This document shows, one piece after another, positions 48,851 through 57,867 of a stretch of 64,000 nt of DNA. Position 1 is the first letter of the stretch, and the number at the start of each line of letters is the position of its first letter. The stretch is from positions 1-64,000 of the forward strand of contig PLXO01000023.1 of the NCBI GenBank assembly GCA_003151425.1, read 5' to 3'. The notes under the pieces were generated by a model that was given only the letters and a program-made list of their open reading frames with translations, was not told where the DNA came from and made no database searches. Made by a program: the position numbers and the translations under genes. Source of the stretch: Acetobacteraceae bacterium. GTDB lineage: Bacteria; Pseudomonadota; Alphaproteobacteria; Acetobacterales; Acetobacteraceae.

Positions 48851-49801
48851 ATGTCGCTGACCATCCCGCCGCGGCGCACGCCCGGAACGTTCCTGTATTC
48901 CGAACCAGCGACCTCGCTGGACAACCTTGCGGCCGACATCGCCTATCTCGGTGTGCCCTACGCGCAGGCGTACACCTACGAGGACATCACCAACGACCAG
49001 AGCAACGGGCCGACCGCGATGCGCGAGGCGTCGACCCGCATCATCCGCTCGATCGAGCGCTACGACTTCGATCTTGGCGGTCCGCTCTACGCCGGCAAGC
49101 CGATCCGGGCGGTGGATTGCGGCGACATCCGCACGGAGCTTGGCGATCCAGGCGCGCATGCGCGCTACACCGAGCAGGCGGTGCGCAAGATTTTGCAGGC
49201 GGGCGCTCTGCCGATCGTGCTGGGCGGTGATCATGGCGTGCCGATCCCGGTGCTGAAAGCGTACGAGGGCCAAGGCCCGATCACGCTGGTCCAGATCGAT
49301 CAGCACATCGACTGGCGAGACGAGGTCAACGGCGTGCGCGAGGGGCTGTCCAGCCCGATCCGTCGCGCTTCCGAAATGGCGCATATCGGCCAGATCTTCC
49401 AGATCGGCCTGCGTGCCTCCGGCAGCGCGCGGATCGAAGAAGCCGAGGCCGCGCGTGCCTATGGCGCACACCTGATCACCGCGTGGGAACTGCACGACGT
49501 CGGCATGGACGCGATCCTGGCACGCATCCCCGATGGGGGACGCTACTACCTGACGGTCGATCTCGACGGCATGGACCCGGCAATCGCGCCGGCGGTTGCG
49601 GCGCCTTGCCCGGGCGGCGTAACGTTCCACCAAGCGCGCAAGCTGGTTCACGGTCTGGTGCGCAAGGGGCGCGTCGTCGGAATGGATGTAGTCGAGATCA
49701 CGCCACGCGACGACGTCAACCAGATCACCTGCATCACCGCCGGCAGGCTGATCGTCAACCTGATCGGCATGGCGGTCCGCGCCGGCTACTTCGACCGCTA
49801 A
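48851..49801 (+). CDS. Arginase/agmatinase family ureohydrolase
   Basis: ADIAYLGVPY; LPIVLGGDHGVPIP; QIDQHIDWRDE; LTVDLDGMDPAIAPAVAAPCPGG. Confidence 0.9.
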   Translation: MSLTIPPRRTPGTFLYSEPATSLDNLAADIAYLGVPYAQAYTYEDITNDQSNGPTAMREASTRIIRSIERYDFDLGGPLYAGKPIRAVDCGDIRTELGDPGAHARYTEQAVRKILQAGALPIVLGGDHGVPIPVLKAYEGQGPITLVQIDQHIDWRDEVNGVREGLSSPIRRASEMAHIGQIFQIGLRASGSARIEEAEAARAYGAHLITAWELHDVGMDAILARIPDGGRYYLTVDLDGMDPAIAPAVAAPCPGGVTFHQARKLVHGLVRKGRVVGMDVVEITPRDDVNQITCITAGRLIVNLIGMAVRAGYFDR

Positions 49802-49828
49802 CTCGAACCCGAAGCCGGAGACACTTGC

Positions 49829-51370
49829 ATGCCCGCATCGCTGATCCGCAGCCGAACGATGATCACCCACGCAGTTGATCGTCACACCTGGAACGAAATC
49901 GCCGACGGCGCGGTGCTGCAAGAAGACGGCGTCATCACTGCCATCGGCAGCTTCGCCGACCTGCATCGCCTGCACCCGACCGTGCAGGTGATCGGCACCG
50001 GCAACGAGATCATGCTACCCGGCTTCATCAACGGGCATCACCATGTCGGCCTGACCCCGGTGCAGCTAGGCTCGCCCGACATGCCGCTCGAGCTATGGTT
50101 CGTCACCCGCATGGTGATGCGCAGCGTGAACCTGTATCTCGACACGCTTTATTCGGCGTTCGAGATGATCGCCTCCGGCGTCACCACCGTGCAGCACATC
50201 CACGGCTGGGCACCCGGCCGGCTCGCCGAGGTCGAAGGCCGCGCCGACGAAGTGATCCGCGCCTACGAAGATATCGGCATGCGCGTGTCCTACTGCTTTG
50301 CGGTGCGCGACCAGAACCGGCTGGTCTACCAGCGCGACGAGGACTTCCTGGCCAGCCTGCCGGCCGAACTGCGCGGCCCGGCGCAACGCTGGTTCGCCCG
50401 CCTGCAACTGACGCTCGATGACTATGTCGCGCTGTTCGAGAATCTGTATCACCGGCATCAGAACAAAAGCCGCGTGCAAATCCAGCTCGCGCCGGCCAAT
50501 CTGCACTGGTGTTCCGATGCGGCGCTGACGCGGCTGGCGGAGCTGTCGCAGCGTTACAACGTGCCATTGCACATGCATCTCGTGGAAACCGCCTACCAGA
50601 AGGAATACGCGCGCCGGCGGGGCGGCGGCACCGCGCTGGAGTACATCGACAGATTCGGCCTGCTCGGCCCGAAGATGACATTGGGCCACGGCGTCTGGCT
50701 GAACGAGGCGGATATCGACCGCGTTGCCGAAACGGGTACCTGTATCTGCCATAACTGTTCATCGAATTTCCGGCTCCGCTCCGGCGTTGCGGCGCTGAAC
50801 GTGTTCGAGGCCAAGGGCATCAACACCGCGATCGGCATCGACGAAGCCGGCATCAACGACGATCGAGACATGCTGCAGGAGATGCGCATGGTCCTGCGCG
50901 CGCATCGCGTGCCGGGCATGGTGGACGATGACGTGCCGACGATGGCCCAGGTGTTTCGCATGGCGACCTCGGGCGGGGCAAAAACGACGGCGTTTGGCAA
51001 GCGGCTGGGTGTGCTCGCGCCGGGCAAGGCCGCGGACCTCGTGCTGATCGACTGGCGGCAGATCGCCTTTCCGTATCTGGACGCGGAGACGCCGGTGCTG
51101 GATGCCGTGTTGCAGCGGGGTAAGGCGGGCGGCGTGCGGACGGTGGTTTGCGACGGCGAGGTGATCTACGCCGACGGCAAATTCACCAAGGTCGACCGCG
51201 ACGCCGCGCTGATCGCGCTGCATCAGGATTTGCAGAAGGCGCTAGCCGATGATGAGGTGGAACGGCGGAATTTGTCGAAGGCGCTGCTGCCGCATGTCCG
51301 TGCGTTTTACGCCAACTACATCGACCCGGCCCGGCATGAACCGTTCTATCGGCCGAGTTCGCGAGTTTGA
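49829..51370 (+). CDS. Amidohydrolase / cyclic deaminase-like
   Basis: IMLPGFINGHHHVGLTPVQLG ... MHLVETAYQKEYA ... TLGHGVWLNEADIDRVAETGTCICHNCSSNFRLRSGVAAL ... IGIDEAGINDDRDMLQEMRM. Confidence 0.85.
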   Translation: MPASLIRSRTMITHAVDRHTWNEIADGAVLQEDGVITAIGSFADLHRLHPTVQVIGTGNEIMLPGFINGHHHVGLTPVQLGSPDMPLELWFVTRMVMRSVNLYLDTLYSAFEMIASGVTTVQHIHGWAPGRLAEVEGRADEVIRAYEDIGMRVSYCFAVRDQNRLVYQRDEDFLASLPAELRGPAQRWFARLQLTLDDYVALFENLYHRHQNKSRVQIQLAPANLHWCSDAALTRLAELSQRYNVPLHMHLVETAYQKEYARRRGGGTALEYIDRFGLLGPKMTLGHGVWLNEADIDRVAETGTCICHNCSSNFRLRSGVAALNVFEAKGINTAIGIDEAGINDDRDMLQEMRMVLRAHRVPGMVDDDVPTMAQVFRMATSGGAKTTAFGKRLGVLAPGKAADLVLIDWRQIAFPYLDAETPVLDAVLQRGKAGGVRTVVCDGEVIYADGKFTKVDRDAALIALHQDLQKALADDEVERRNLSKALLPHVRAFYANYIDPARHEPFYRPSSRV

Positions 51371-51423
51371 TACTACACCTGTATTCACCTCGCCCGCACT
51401 ACGCGGGTCGCGGAGCAGTTGCG

Positions 51424-51527
51424 ACGCGGGTGAGGGTCGTGTCAGTGATGTGCCCGGTTGCACAGCGGGCACCACCCTCACCCGTCTCGCTGCGCTCGCC
51501 GACCTCTCCCGCGAAAAGCGGGAGAGG
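51424..51527. repeat. Palindromic intergenic element between convergent genes (likely also acts as bidirectional terminator)
   Basis: Perfect hairpin CCTCTCCCGC-gaaaa-GCGGGAGAGG (51503-51527) plus inverted CGGGTGAGGGT/ACCCTCACCCG arms. Confidence 0.65.
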
Positions 51528-51542
51528 TATACTCGGCTCTGG

Positions 51543-52232
51543 TCAGCCTTGCCCGCGCATCCCGATCACCAGGGGGCGCTTGGTGATATCCACCTTCATC
51601 TCGATCCATTCGACGAACTTCGCTGTCGGGTAGCTGATCAGGAAGTAGATCACCGCCACCTCCGCGAAGATCTCGAAATGTTTGTAGGTCGCCGAGGCCA
51701 GCAACTGTCCGCTGAACATCAGGTCGCGCATGGTGATCACCGACACCAGCGCGGAATCCTTGAAGATCGACACAAAGAAATTGCCGATCGACGGGATGAT
51801 GATGCGGAACGCCTGCGGCAGGATGATCCGGCGCATCAGCAGCCGGCGTGACATCCCGACCGACTGGCCCGCCTCCGACTGGCCCTTCGGGATCGCCTGG
51901 ATGCCGGAGCGGAACACCTCCGCCATGTACGCCGCGTAGTTGAGCGTCAGTCCCATCGCGCCGGACACAAACGGTGTCAGAACGATCCCGACGTAAGGCA
52001 GCACGTAGTAGATGAAGAACAGTTGCAGCAGCAGCGGCGTGCCGCGGATGAACTGGATGTAGCACGCCGCCACCACGCGCAGCGGCAGCAGGCGCGAGAG
52101 GCGGGCCAGCCCGGTCGCCAGGCCCAGCACCAGCGCCAGGCCAAACGCCAGCAACGAGACCGCGATGGTCAGCATCGCGCCGTGCAGCAGCGACGGCAGG
52201 AAGGCAATCATGTCGTCGAGAGAAAAGATCAT
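51543..52232 (-). CDS. Polar amino-acid ABC transporter permease
   Basis: LLHGAMLTIAVSLLAFGLALVLGLATGLARL ... QFIRGTPLLLQLFFIYYVLPYVG ... AYMAEVFRSGIQAIPKGQSEAGQSVGMS. Confidence 0.95.
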   Translation of the reverse strand: MIFSLDDMIAFLPSLLHGAMLTIAVSLLAFGLALVLGLATGLARLSRLLPLRVVAACYIQFIRGTPLLLQLFFIYYVLPYVGIVLTPFVSGAMGLTLNYAAYMAEVFRSGIQAIPKGQSEAGQSVGMSRRLLMRRIILPQAFRIIIPSIGNFFVSIFKDSALVSVITMRDLMFSGQLLASATYKHFEIFAEVAVIYFLISYPTAKFVEWIEMKVDITKRPLVIGMRGQG

Positions 52233-52271
52233 CTGTCCTGCCGTTCGCCGTACGAAACCAGGCCGAGCCGT

Positions 52272-53195
52272 CTAGTTGTTGTAACCGGTCAGGCCCCACT
52301 TCGCGAGGATGTCCTTCGCCTTGTCGTTGTACTCCATCCATTCAAATACCGAGGACACCGCGGAGACCCACTGGATGTCGCCCTGGCGGAAGGCGTACCT
52401 GCTGTAGCCAGTCGGATTCTTGAACGTGCGTGGCGAATAATCGTCCACCAGTTCGATCTTCCATTCCGGATGTTGCTTCATCAGCGCCGCCACCACCGGC
52501 TGATCATACAGCGCCGCGTCGGTGCGCCCGATCGCCAGTTCCGGAATGATCTGCGCCCAGTCCTTGTAGCCCTGGAACTTCACGTCCGGCACCGCCTGCA
52601 GCCACTCCGCATAGTTGGTGCCCAGCAGCGTGCCCACCGTGTAGCCCTTCAGGTCGGCGAGCTGGTGCAGCTTGTGCGGATTGCCCGCAGGCACCACCAG
52701 ACCCTCGGCGTAGTAGTAGTTGGGGAAGGAGAAGCTCACCACCTTCGAGCGGTTCTTGGTGTAGTGGATCGAATCGCCGACGATATCGAAGCGTCCGTCC
52801 AGCAGGCCGGGGATCAGTCCGTCGAACGTCACCGTCTGCACCGAAACCTTTTCGATCTTCAGCATCTTGCAGGCGTAGTTGATGAAGTCGGCGTCCAGCC
52901 CGGTCCACTCGTTGGTCTTCGGATCCAGGAACGAGTACGGCCAGTCGTTCGACGTGCCGACCACCAGCCCCTTCTTCTGTATCTTCGCCAGCGAGTCGTC
53001 GTCGGAGTTGATCTTGATCAAGGAGAAGTCGGGGTAGCCCTTGTCGTCTACCGGCGGCGGTGCCAGCGCGGCGGCGCGCGCGGTGCCGATGCCGGCCGCC
53101 AGCAGCGCCGCCGCGCCGCCGATCGCGCCCGATCTGATCAGGCCGCGCCGGCCCAACGGATTGCCGTTCGCGTCGATTAGGGGTTTGTTGGTCAT
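52272..53195 (-). CDS. Amino-acid ABC transporter substrate-binding protein
   Basis: RRGLIRSGAIGGAAALLAAGIGTARA signal; KGLVVGTSNDWPYSFLDPKTNEWTGLDADFINYACKML. Confidence 0.9.
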   Translation of the reverse strand: MTNKPLIDANGNPLGRRGLIRSGAIGGAAALLAAGIGTARAAALAPPPVDDKGYPDFSLIKINSDDDSLAKIQKKGLVVGTSNDWPYSFLDPKTNEWTGLDADFINYACKMLKIEKVSVQTVTFDGLIPGLLDGRFDIVGDSIHYTKNRSKVVSFSFPNYYYAEGLVVPAGNPHKLHQLADLKGYTVGTLLGTNYAEWLQAVPDVKFQGYKDWAQIIPELAIGRTDAALYDQPVVAALMKQHPEWKIELVDDYSPRTFKNPTGYSRYAFRQGDIQWVSAVSSVFEWMEYNDKAKDILAKWGLTGYNN

Positions 53196-53241
53196 TGTTT
53201 GTTGCCTCCTGTTGCTTGGTCCGTAGCGTCCGCACGCATCT

Positions 53242-54072
53242 TCACGCCGCCGCCTCCGCGGCGCCGTTCCGATTCAAGATCGATTGCAAGAACTGCCTTG
53301 TCCGCGGGCTGCGCGGATTGGTGAACACCGCCCCGGGCGGCCCATCCTCGACGATGTTGCCGTTGTCCATGAACACCACGCGATCGGCCACCTCGCGCGC
53401 GAAGTCCATCTCGTGGGTGACCACGATCATCGTCATGCCCTCGTTGGCGAGTTGCCGCATCACCCGCAGCACGTCGCCCACCAGCTCCGGGTCCAGCGCC
53501 GAGGTCGCCTCGTCGAACAGCATCAGCTTGGGATTCATCGCCAGCGCCCGCGCGATCGCCACCCGCTGCTGCTGGCCGCCGCTCATTTGGTGCGGATAGG
53601 CATCAGCCTTGTCCATCAGCCCGACCTTGCCGAGCAGCGCCAATCCCCGCGCCTGCGCCGCGGCCGCCGGCTCGCGCAGCACGTAGATCGGTGCCTCGAT
53701 CACGTTGCCCAGCGCGGTCAAATGCGGGAACAGGTTGAACGACTGGAACACCATGCCGATCTGCGCCCGCACGGCTTCGACGCGCCGCTCGGGGTCGATA
53801 TGGACCTTGCCGTTCAGCATATAGCGGTAGACCGGCTTGCCCTCGAAGTAGATGGTGCCGTCGTTGATCGCCTCCAGGTGGTTGACGCAGCGCAGCAGCG
53901 TGGACTTGCCGGCGCCGGATGGGCCGATGATGCACACCACCTCGCCCTTCGGCACCGACAGCGAGACGTCGGTCAACACCTCCAGCCGGCCGAAGGATTT
54001 CCACACATGCTCCAGGCGCACGATCGGCACGGCGTCATCGCCGGAGACCGCATCCACACTCGTCTTACTCAT
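53242..54072 (-). CDS. Amino-acid ABC transporter ATP-binding protein
   Basis: [23 protein letters not shown] ... [37 protein letters not shown]. Confidence 0.95.
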   Translation of the reverse strand: MSKTSVDAVSGDDAVPIVRLEHVWKSFGRLEVLTDVSLSVPKGEVVCIIGPSGAGKSTLLRCVNHLEAINDGTIYFEGKPVYRYMLNGKVHIDPERRVEAVRAQIGMVFQSFNLFPHLTALGNVIEAPIYVLREPAAAAQARGLALLGKVGLMDKADAYPHQMSGGQQQRVAIARALAMNPKLMLFDEATSALDPELVGDVLRVMRQLANEGMTMIVVTHEMDFAREVADRVVFMDNGNIVEDGPPGAVFTNPRSPRTRQFLQSILNRNGAAEAAA

Positions 54073-54105
54073 CCAGCGCCCTTCGAATGGCCGACGTGTT
54101 GATAT

Positions 54106-54250
54106 CGCTCAGCCCGTCTTATCAGTCAGCCCGTCTTAATCACTCAGCCCGTCTTAGTCACCCCAGCCTGGCTTATTACCTAGCCTGGCTCATCACGTAG
54201 CAAGGCACGTACCACGCGCCTGATCCGTCACCTATCACGCGCCTGGTGCG
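54106..54250. repeat. Degenerate ~18-bp tandem repeat array
   Basis: gctcagcccgtcttatca/gtcagcccgtcttaatca/ctcagcccgtcttagtca, then degenerating (agcctggcttattacct/agcctggctcatcacgt; acgcgcctgatccgtcacctatc/acgcgcctggtgcgtcac). Confidence 0.85.
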
Positions 54251-54411
54251 TCACGGACCACCAGCCGAGCGGGACCGTGCTCGGTTTTGGGGCACCAAGG
54301 TCGCGCCAAGCCGCAAATTTCGCCATCGCGCCACCAACGCGATCGTTGGCATACTGACGGCGGGGCGATGGAAAAGGGAAGCCCCCCAGGGAGGTCACTG
54401 CATGCGGATCG

Positions 54412-55253
54412 CGATCACCGGCGGGCTCGGCCGCCTCGGCCAGTATGTCGTGCGGGCGCTGGCGGAGCATACGCCGCGCGTGCTCGACATCGGCGCGCCA
54501 GCCGACCCACCCGCCAACTATCATCGGGCCGACCTGCGCGATCTCGCCGCGCTGGTCGCAGCGCTGCAAGGCATCGACGTGGTTGTGCATCTGGGCGCGA
54601 TCGATCGCTCCTTTGCCACCGACGATGCGGCGACCATGCAGGTCAATGCGATGGGGACATGGAACCTGTTCGAGGCGAGCCGCCGGGCCGGCATCCGCCG
54701 CGTGGTGCACTGCTCCTCCAGTTCGGCGACCGGCCTCGACGCCAGCAACCCCGGGTTGCCGCCCTGCTACCTGCCGATCGACGAGGCGCACCCGACGCAT
54801 CCCACCGATGCCTATGGCCTCAGCAAGCTGTGCGGCGAGCGGATCGCCGAGGCGTTCTCGCGTCGAGGCATGGAGGTGCTGGTGATCCGCCCCTGCTTCG
54901 TTGCCTTCCCGGAGATGGCCGAATTCATGGCGGGCAAACCCGGCCCGGAAGGCCGAGCCGAACCGATGCCGTATCTGCGCGCCTATGTCGGCCCGGAGGA
55001 CTGCGCGCGTGGTTTCGCCGCCGCGGCAACGGTTGACTACGCCGGCTTCGAGGTTTTCTTCCTCGCCGCGGAGGACGTCTTCGCCACCGAAGCAACGATC
55101 CCCCGCATTCATGCGCTGTATGGCGCCGCCATCCCCGTGCGCGACGCGGCGCTGTACGAGCGGTTCCCGTGCGCCTCGCCGGTCAGCCACGCGGCGGCGC
55201 GGGCACGGCTGGGCTGGATGCCGACGACGCGCTGGCCCGAAGAGGCGACGTAG
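54412..55253 (+). CDS. NAD-dependent epimerase/dehydratase family protein
   Basis: MRIAITGGLGRLGQYVVRALAEHTPRVLDIGAPADPPANYHRADLRDLAALVAAL ... YGLSKLCGERI. Confidence 0.9.
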
Positions 55254-55358
55254 GGCGGATAAGCCTTGCCCCCGGACTTGATCCGGGGGGAAGCGCAATC
55301 CGCCGCCTTCGCACGAAGGTGGCGGATTGCGCTTCGCTTATCCGCCCTACGTCGCCTC
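55242..55358. repeat. Perfect 23-bp inverted repeat bounding an intergenic palindromic element
   Basis: GAGGCGACGTAGGGCGGATAAGC (55242-55264) and its exact reverse complement (55336-55358); inner IR aagcgcaatccgcc.../ggcggattgcgctt. Confidence 0.9.
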
Positions 55359-55997
55359 GTAGATCCCCACATGCAGATCGGTCGGATACCAGCCGGCCAC
55401 CGGGTTGAAGTCCTGCGGGCACGCCGACAGCGCAACGACGCAGTCGATCCACGCCTTGAACACGACGCAGTCGCCCGGCTTCGACGGGCAGGCGCCGGTC
55501 TCCACCCGCCCATCGGGGAACACGCCGACGTTCATGAACAGGTTGACCGGCTACGGAATGAACGGCGCCTGCCCCAGCACCGCCAGCATCACCGCGCGGA
55601 AGTTGGCGGCGCAGCTCGCATGCTCGCCGTGCACGCCGTACAATCGGTAGCGGTGCTCGTCGCACGGCGCGGTCAGCAGGTCGTGCACGCCGCAGGTGTC
55701 CTGCACCAGTTGCAGGATCGGCCTTCGATGGTTGGTGTGGAACGATTCCCCCGGAACGGGACACAGCCGGTTCACCCAGACGCGGGTGTGCATCGCCGAC
55801 AGATGCTCCGCGGGATCGGCGGCGTTGAACGCCCAGAAATCGCCGGCCTGCTTGTCGCGGGGATCGACAATCTTAAGGAACTGCCCCGCCGCCAGGCGGT
55901 CCGACCAGCCGGTCCGCGCCGCCACCACCGACGCGCACAGCAGATGCAAGGGCAGCGTCAGCTTGCCGTTCAGATCGATCTCGATCCGCTCATCCAT
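55347..55997 (-). pseudogene. DUF1989 / urea carboxylase-associated family protein with in-frame TAG
   Basis: MDERIEIDLNGKLTLPLHLLCASVVAARTGWSDRLAAGQFLKIVDPRDKQAGDFWAFN...GQAPFIP*PVNLFMNVGVFPDGRVETGACPSKPGDCVVFKAWIDCVVALSACPQDFNPVAG...; amber codon at 55551-55553. Confidence 0.85.
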
Positions 55998-56004
55998 CGT
56001 GTTC

Positions 56005-56055
56005 CCCCCACGTTTCCCTCGGGCGTTCCCCCGCGTGTTTCCCTCGGGCGTTTCC
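56005..56055. repeat. ~25-bp tandem duplication 5' of the DUF1989 pseudogene
   Basis: ttccccccacgtttccctcgggcg / ttcccccgcgtgtttccctcgggcg / tttcccc; begins a few bases upstream of the ATG at 55997 (-). Confidence 0.8.
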
Positions 56056-56163
56056 CCGGTTGCCTTTGTGCTGCAGGCGGGAGACCCTGGCACGCCCTAT
56101 GCCAAAGGGATCGCCCAAGCCAGGACGATTGCCACGCCATCCCAGAACAGGAGTGCACCACGC

Positions 56164-56763
56164 ATGCCGGACAGCCCCATCTCCATCCCCGCCCGCCACG
56201 GCAAGGCCGCCTTCGTCGCCAAGGGCCAGACCATCAAGGTGATCAACACCCATGGCGAGCAGGTGGTCGACACCTGGGCGTTCAACCGCGCCGACCTGAC
56301 CGAGTTCATGTCGATGGAACACAGCCGCGCCGGCATGCAGCGGATGATCCCCAAAGTCGGCGACGCGCTGCTGACCAACCACCGCCGGCCGATCCTGACG
56401 GTGCTGGCGGACACCTCCGGCGGCATCCACGACACGCTGATGGCAGCCTGCGACATCTATCGCTACCAGGGGTTTGGCGTCACCGAATATCACGACAACT
56501 GCACCGACAATCTGGCGCAAGGCATGCGCGACCTCGGCTTGACCCCGCCCGAGACACCCAGCCCGCTCAACCTGTTCATGAACATTCCCTGGACGATCGA
56601 GGGCGCGCTGGCGTTCGATCCGCCGGTATCTACCCCGGGGTCCTACATCGCGCTGCGGGCGGAGATGGACCTGGTCATCGCGTTCTCCGCCTGCCCGCAG
56701 GACATGCTGCCGATCAACGGGCGCGACGGTAAACCGACCGAGGCGCATTTTACCATCGTTTGA
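56164..56763 (+). CDS. DUF1989 / urea carboxylase-associated family protein
   Basis: ARHGKAAFVAKGQTIKVINTHGEQVVDTWAFNRADLTEFMSMEHSRAGMQRMIPKVGDALLTNHRRPILTVLADTSGGIHDTLMAACD ... PSPLNLFMNIPW ... DLVIAFSACPQDMLPING. Confidence 0.9.
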   Translation: MPDSPISIPARHGKAAFVAKGQTIKVINTHGEQVVDTWAFNRADLTEFMSMEHSRAGMQRMIPKVGDALLTNHRRPILTVLADTSGGIHDTLMAACDIYRYQGFGVTEYHDNCTDNLAQGMRDLGLTPPETPSPLNLFMNIPWTIEGALAFDPPVSTPGSYIALRAEMDLVIAFSACPQDMLPINGRDGKPTEAHFTIV

Positions 56764-56767
56764 AAAT

Positions 56768-56797
56768 TACTCCCCCTCCTCTTGAGGGAGGGGGAGA
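56768..56797. repeat. REP-like palindrome (single copy)
   Basis: tactccccctcctcttgagggagggggagaatg immediately downstream of the DUF1989 stop. Confidence 0.75.
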
Positions 56798-56890
56798 ATG
56801 GTTTTTGGCCGTGACGCTTGAGGGAAATCGTCAGCCAACTGATGATCTGCACAGCCCCGATGCATCCGGTGGGCAGATTATGTGCACAAA

Positions 56891-57853
56891 CTATGAAGCC
56901 GCCGTCGCCAGCCTCTTGCGGTAACCGAACGACCGTTCAATCCGTCCGACGATGTGTTCGCCGGCCAGGATCGGCTCATAGCGGCACGCCGCCTCCGGCG
57001 TCCCCAGATCGCGCGGATCGACCACCGCCTTGTAGTCTGGGTCATGGAACGTCGCGATCGACAGCCGCTCGCGCCCGGAGCGGTTGATCACCCGGTGCGG
57101 CGTCGAGGCGTAGCGGTCGTTCGTCCAGCGCGCCAGCAGATCGGCGACATTGATCACCAGTGTCCCCGGGATCGGCGGCGCCGGAATCCAGCGCTGCGTC
57201 GAGCGCTCCAGCACCTCCAGCCCGCCATTGGTATCCTGCCACAGCAGCGTGATGCAGCCGAAGTCGCTGTGCGGTGCGACGCCGAACTGATCCTCGCCCA
57301 GATCAGCCGGCTGCGGCGGGTAGTAGACGATCTGCGTCCGTTGCAGTGGCTTGCGGTAGCGCGAGACGAAGAACTCCACATCGAGCTCGAGCGAGACCGC
57401 CACCGCGCGCATCAGGTCGGCGCCACAGGCCAGCATAGCCGCGTAATACGCCACCAGCGCCGCGCGGAACGCCGGCATGTCCGGCGGCCAGTTGTTCGGC
57501 CCACGCAGCTTCTCGCCGGCCAGCACGTCGGGATCGTCCTCCGGCAGATCGAGGCCGATGGTGAAGAACTCCTTGTGGTCCGGTTTGCGCGCCTCGTACA
57601 TGTGCGCATCGCCGAGCGCGTTGAAGCCGCGATGCCGCGCATTCACCGCGGCCTGGCGCTTCACCTCGGGCGGTTGGCGGAAGAAGCGCTGGCCCTCGGC
57701 GTGCACCGTCTCGATCACCGCCTCCGGCACGCCGTGGTTGGCGATGTAAAAGAATCCGTCGGTCAGGCAGGCATCGCGGATCGCCTGTGCCGCGCGCTGC
57801 GTGCCCGCGGCGTCGTGGGCGCGAACGGCGGCGAAGTCGATGACCGGAAGCAT
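56891..57853 (-). CDS. Isopenicillin N synthase family 2OG/Fe(II)-type dioxygenase
   Basis: MLPVIDFAAVRAHDAAGTQRAAQAIRDACLTDGFFYIANHGVPEAVIE ... GVAPHSDFGCITLLWQDTNGGLEVL ... STPHRVINRSGRERLSIATFHDPDY. Confidence 0.9.
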   Translation of the reverse strand: MLPVIDFAAVRAHDAAGTQRAAQAIRDACLTDGFFYIANHGVPEAVIETVHAEGQRFFRQPPEVKRQAAVNARHRGFNALGDAHMYEARKPDHKEFFTIGLDLPEDDPDVLAGEKLRGPNNWPPDMPAFRAALVAYYAAMLACGADLMRAVAVSLELDVEFFVSRYRKPLQRTQIVYYPPQPADLGEDQFGVAPHSDFGCITLLWQDTNGGLEVLERSTQRWIPAPPIPGTLVINVADLLARWTNDRYASTPHRVINRSGRERLSIATFHDPDYKAVVDPRDLGTPEAACRYEPILAGEHIVGRIERSFGYRKRLATAAS

Positions 57854-57867
57854 GGCGGCCCCTGCTG

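Noticed and set aside
54106-54250. Possible CRISPR array
   Set aside because: Contiguous degenerate repeats without unique spacers or cas genes.
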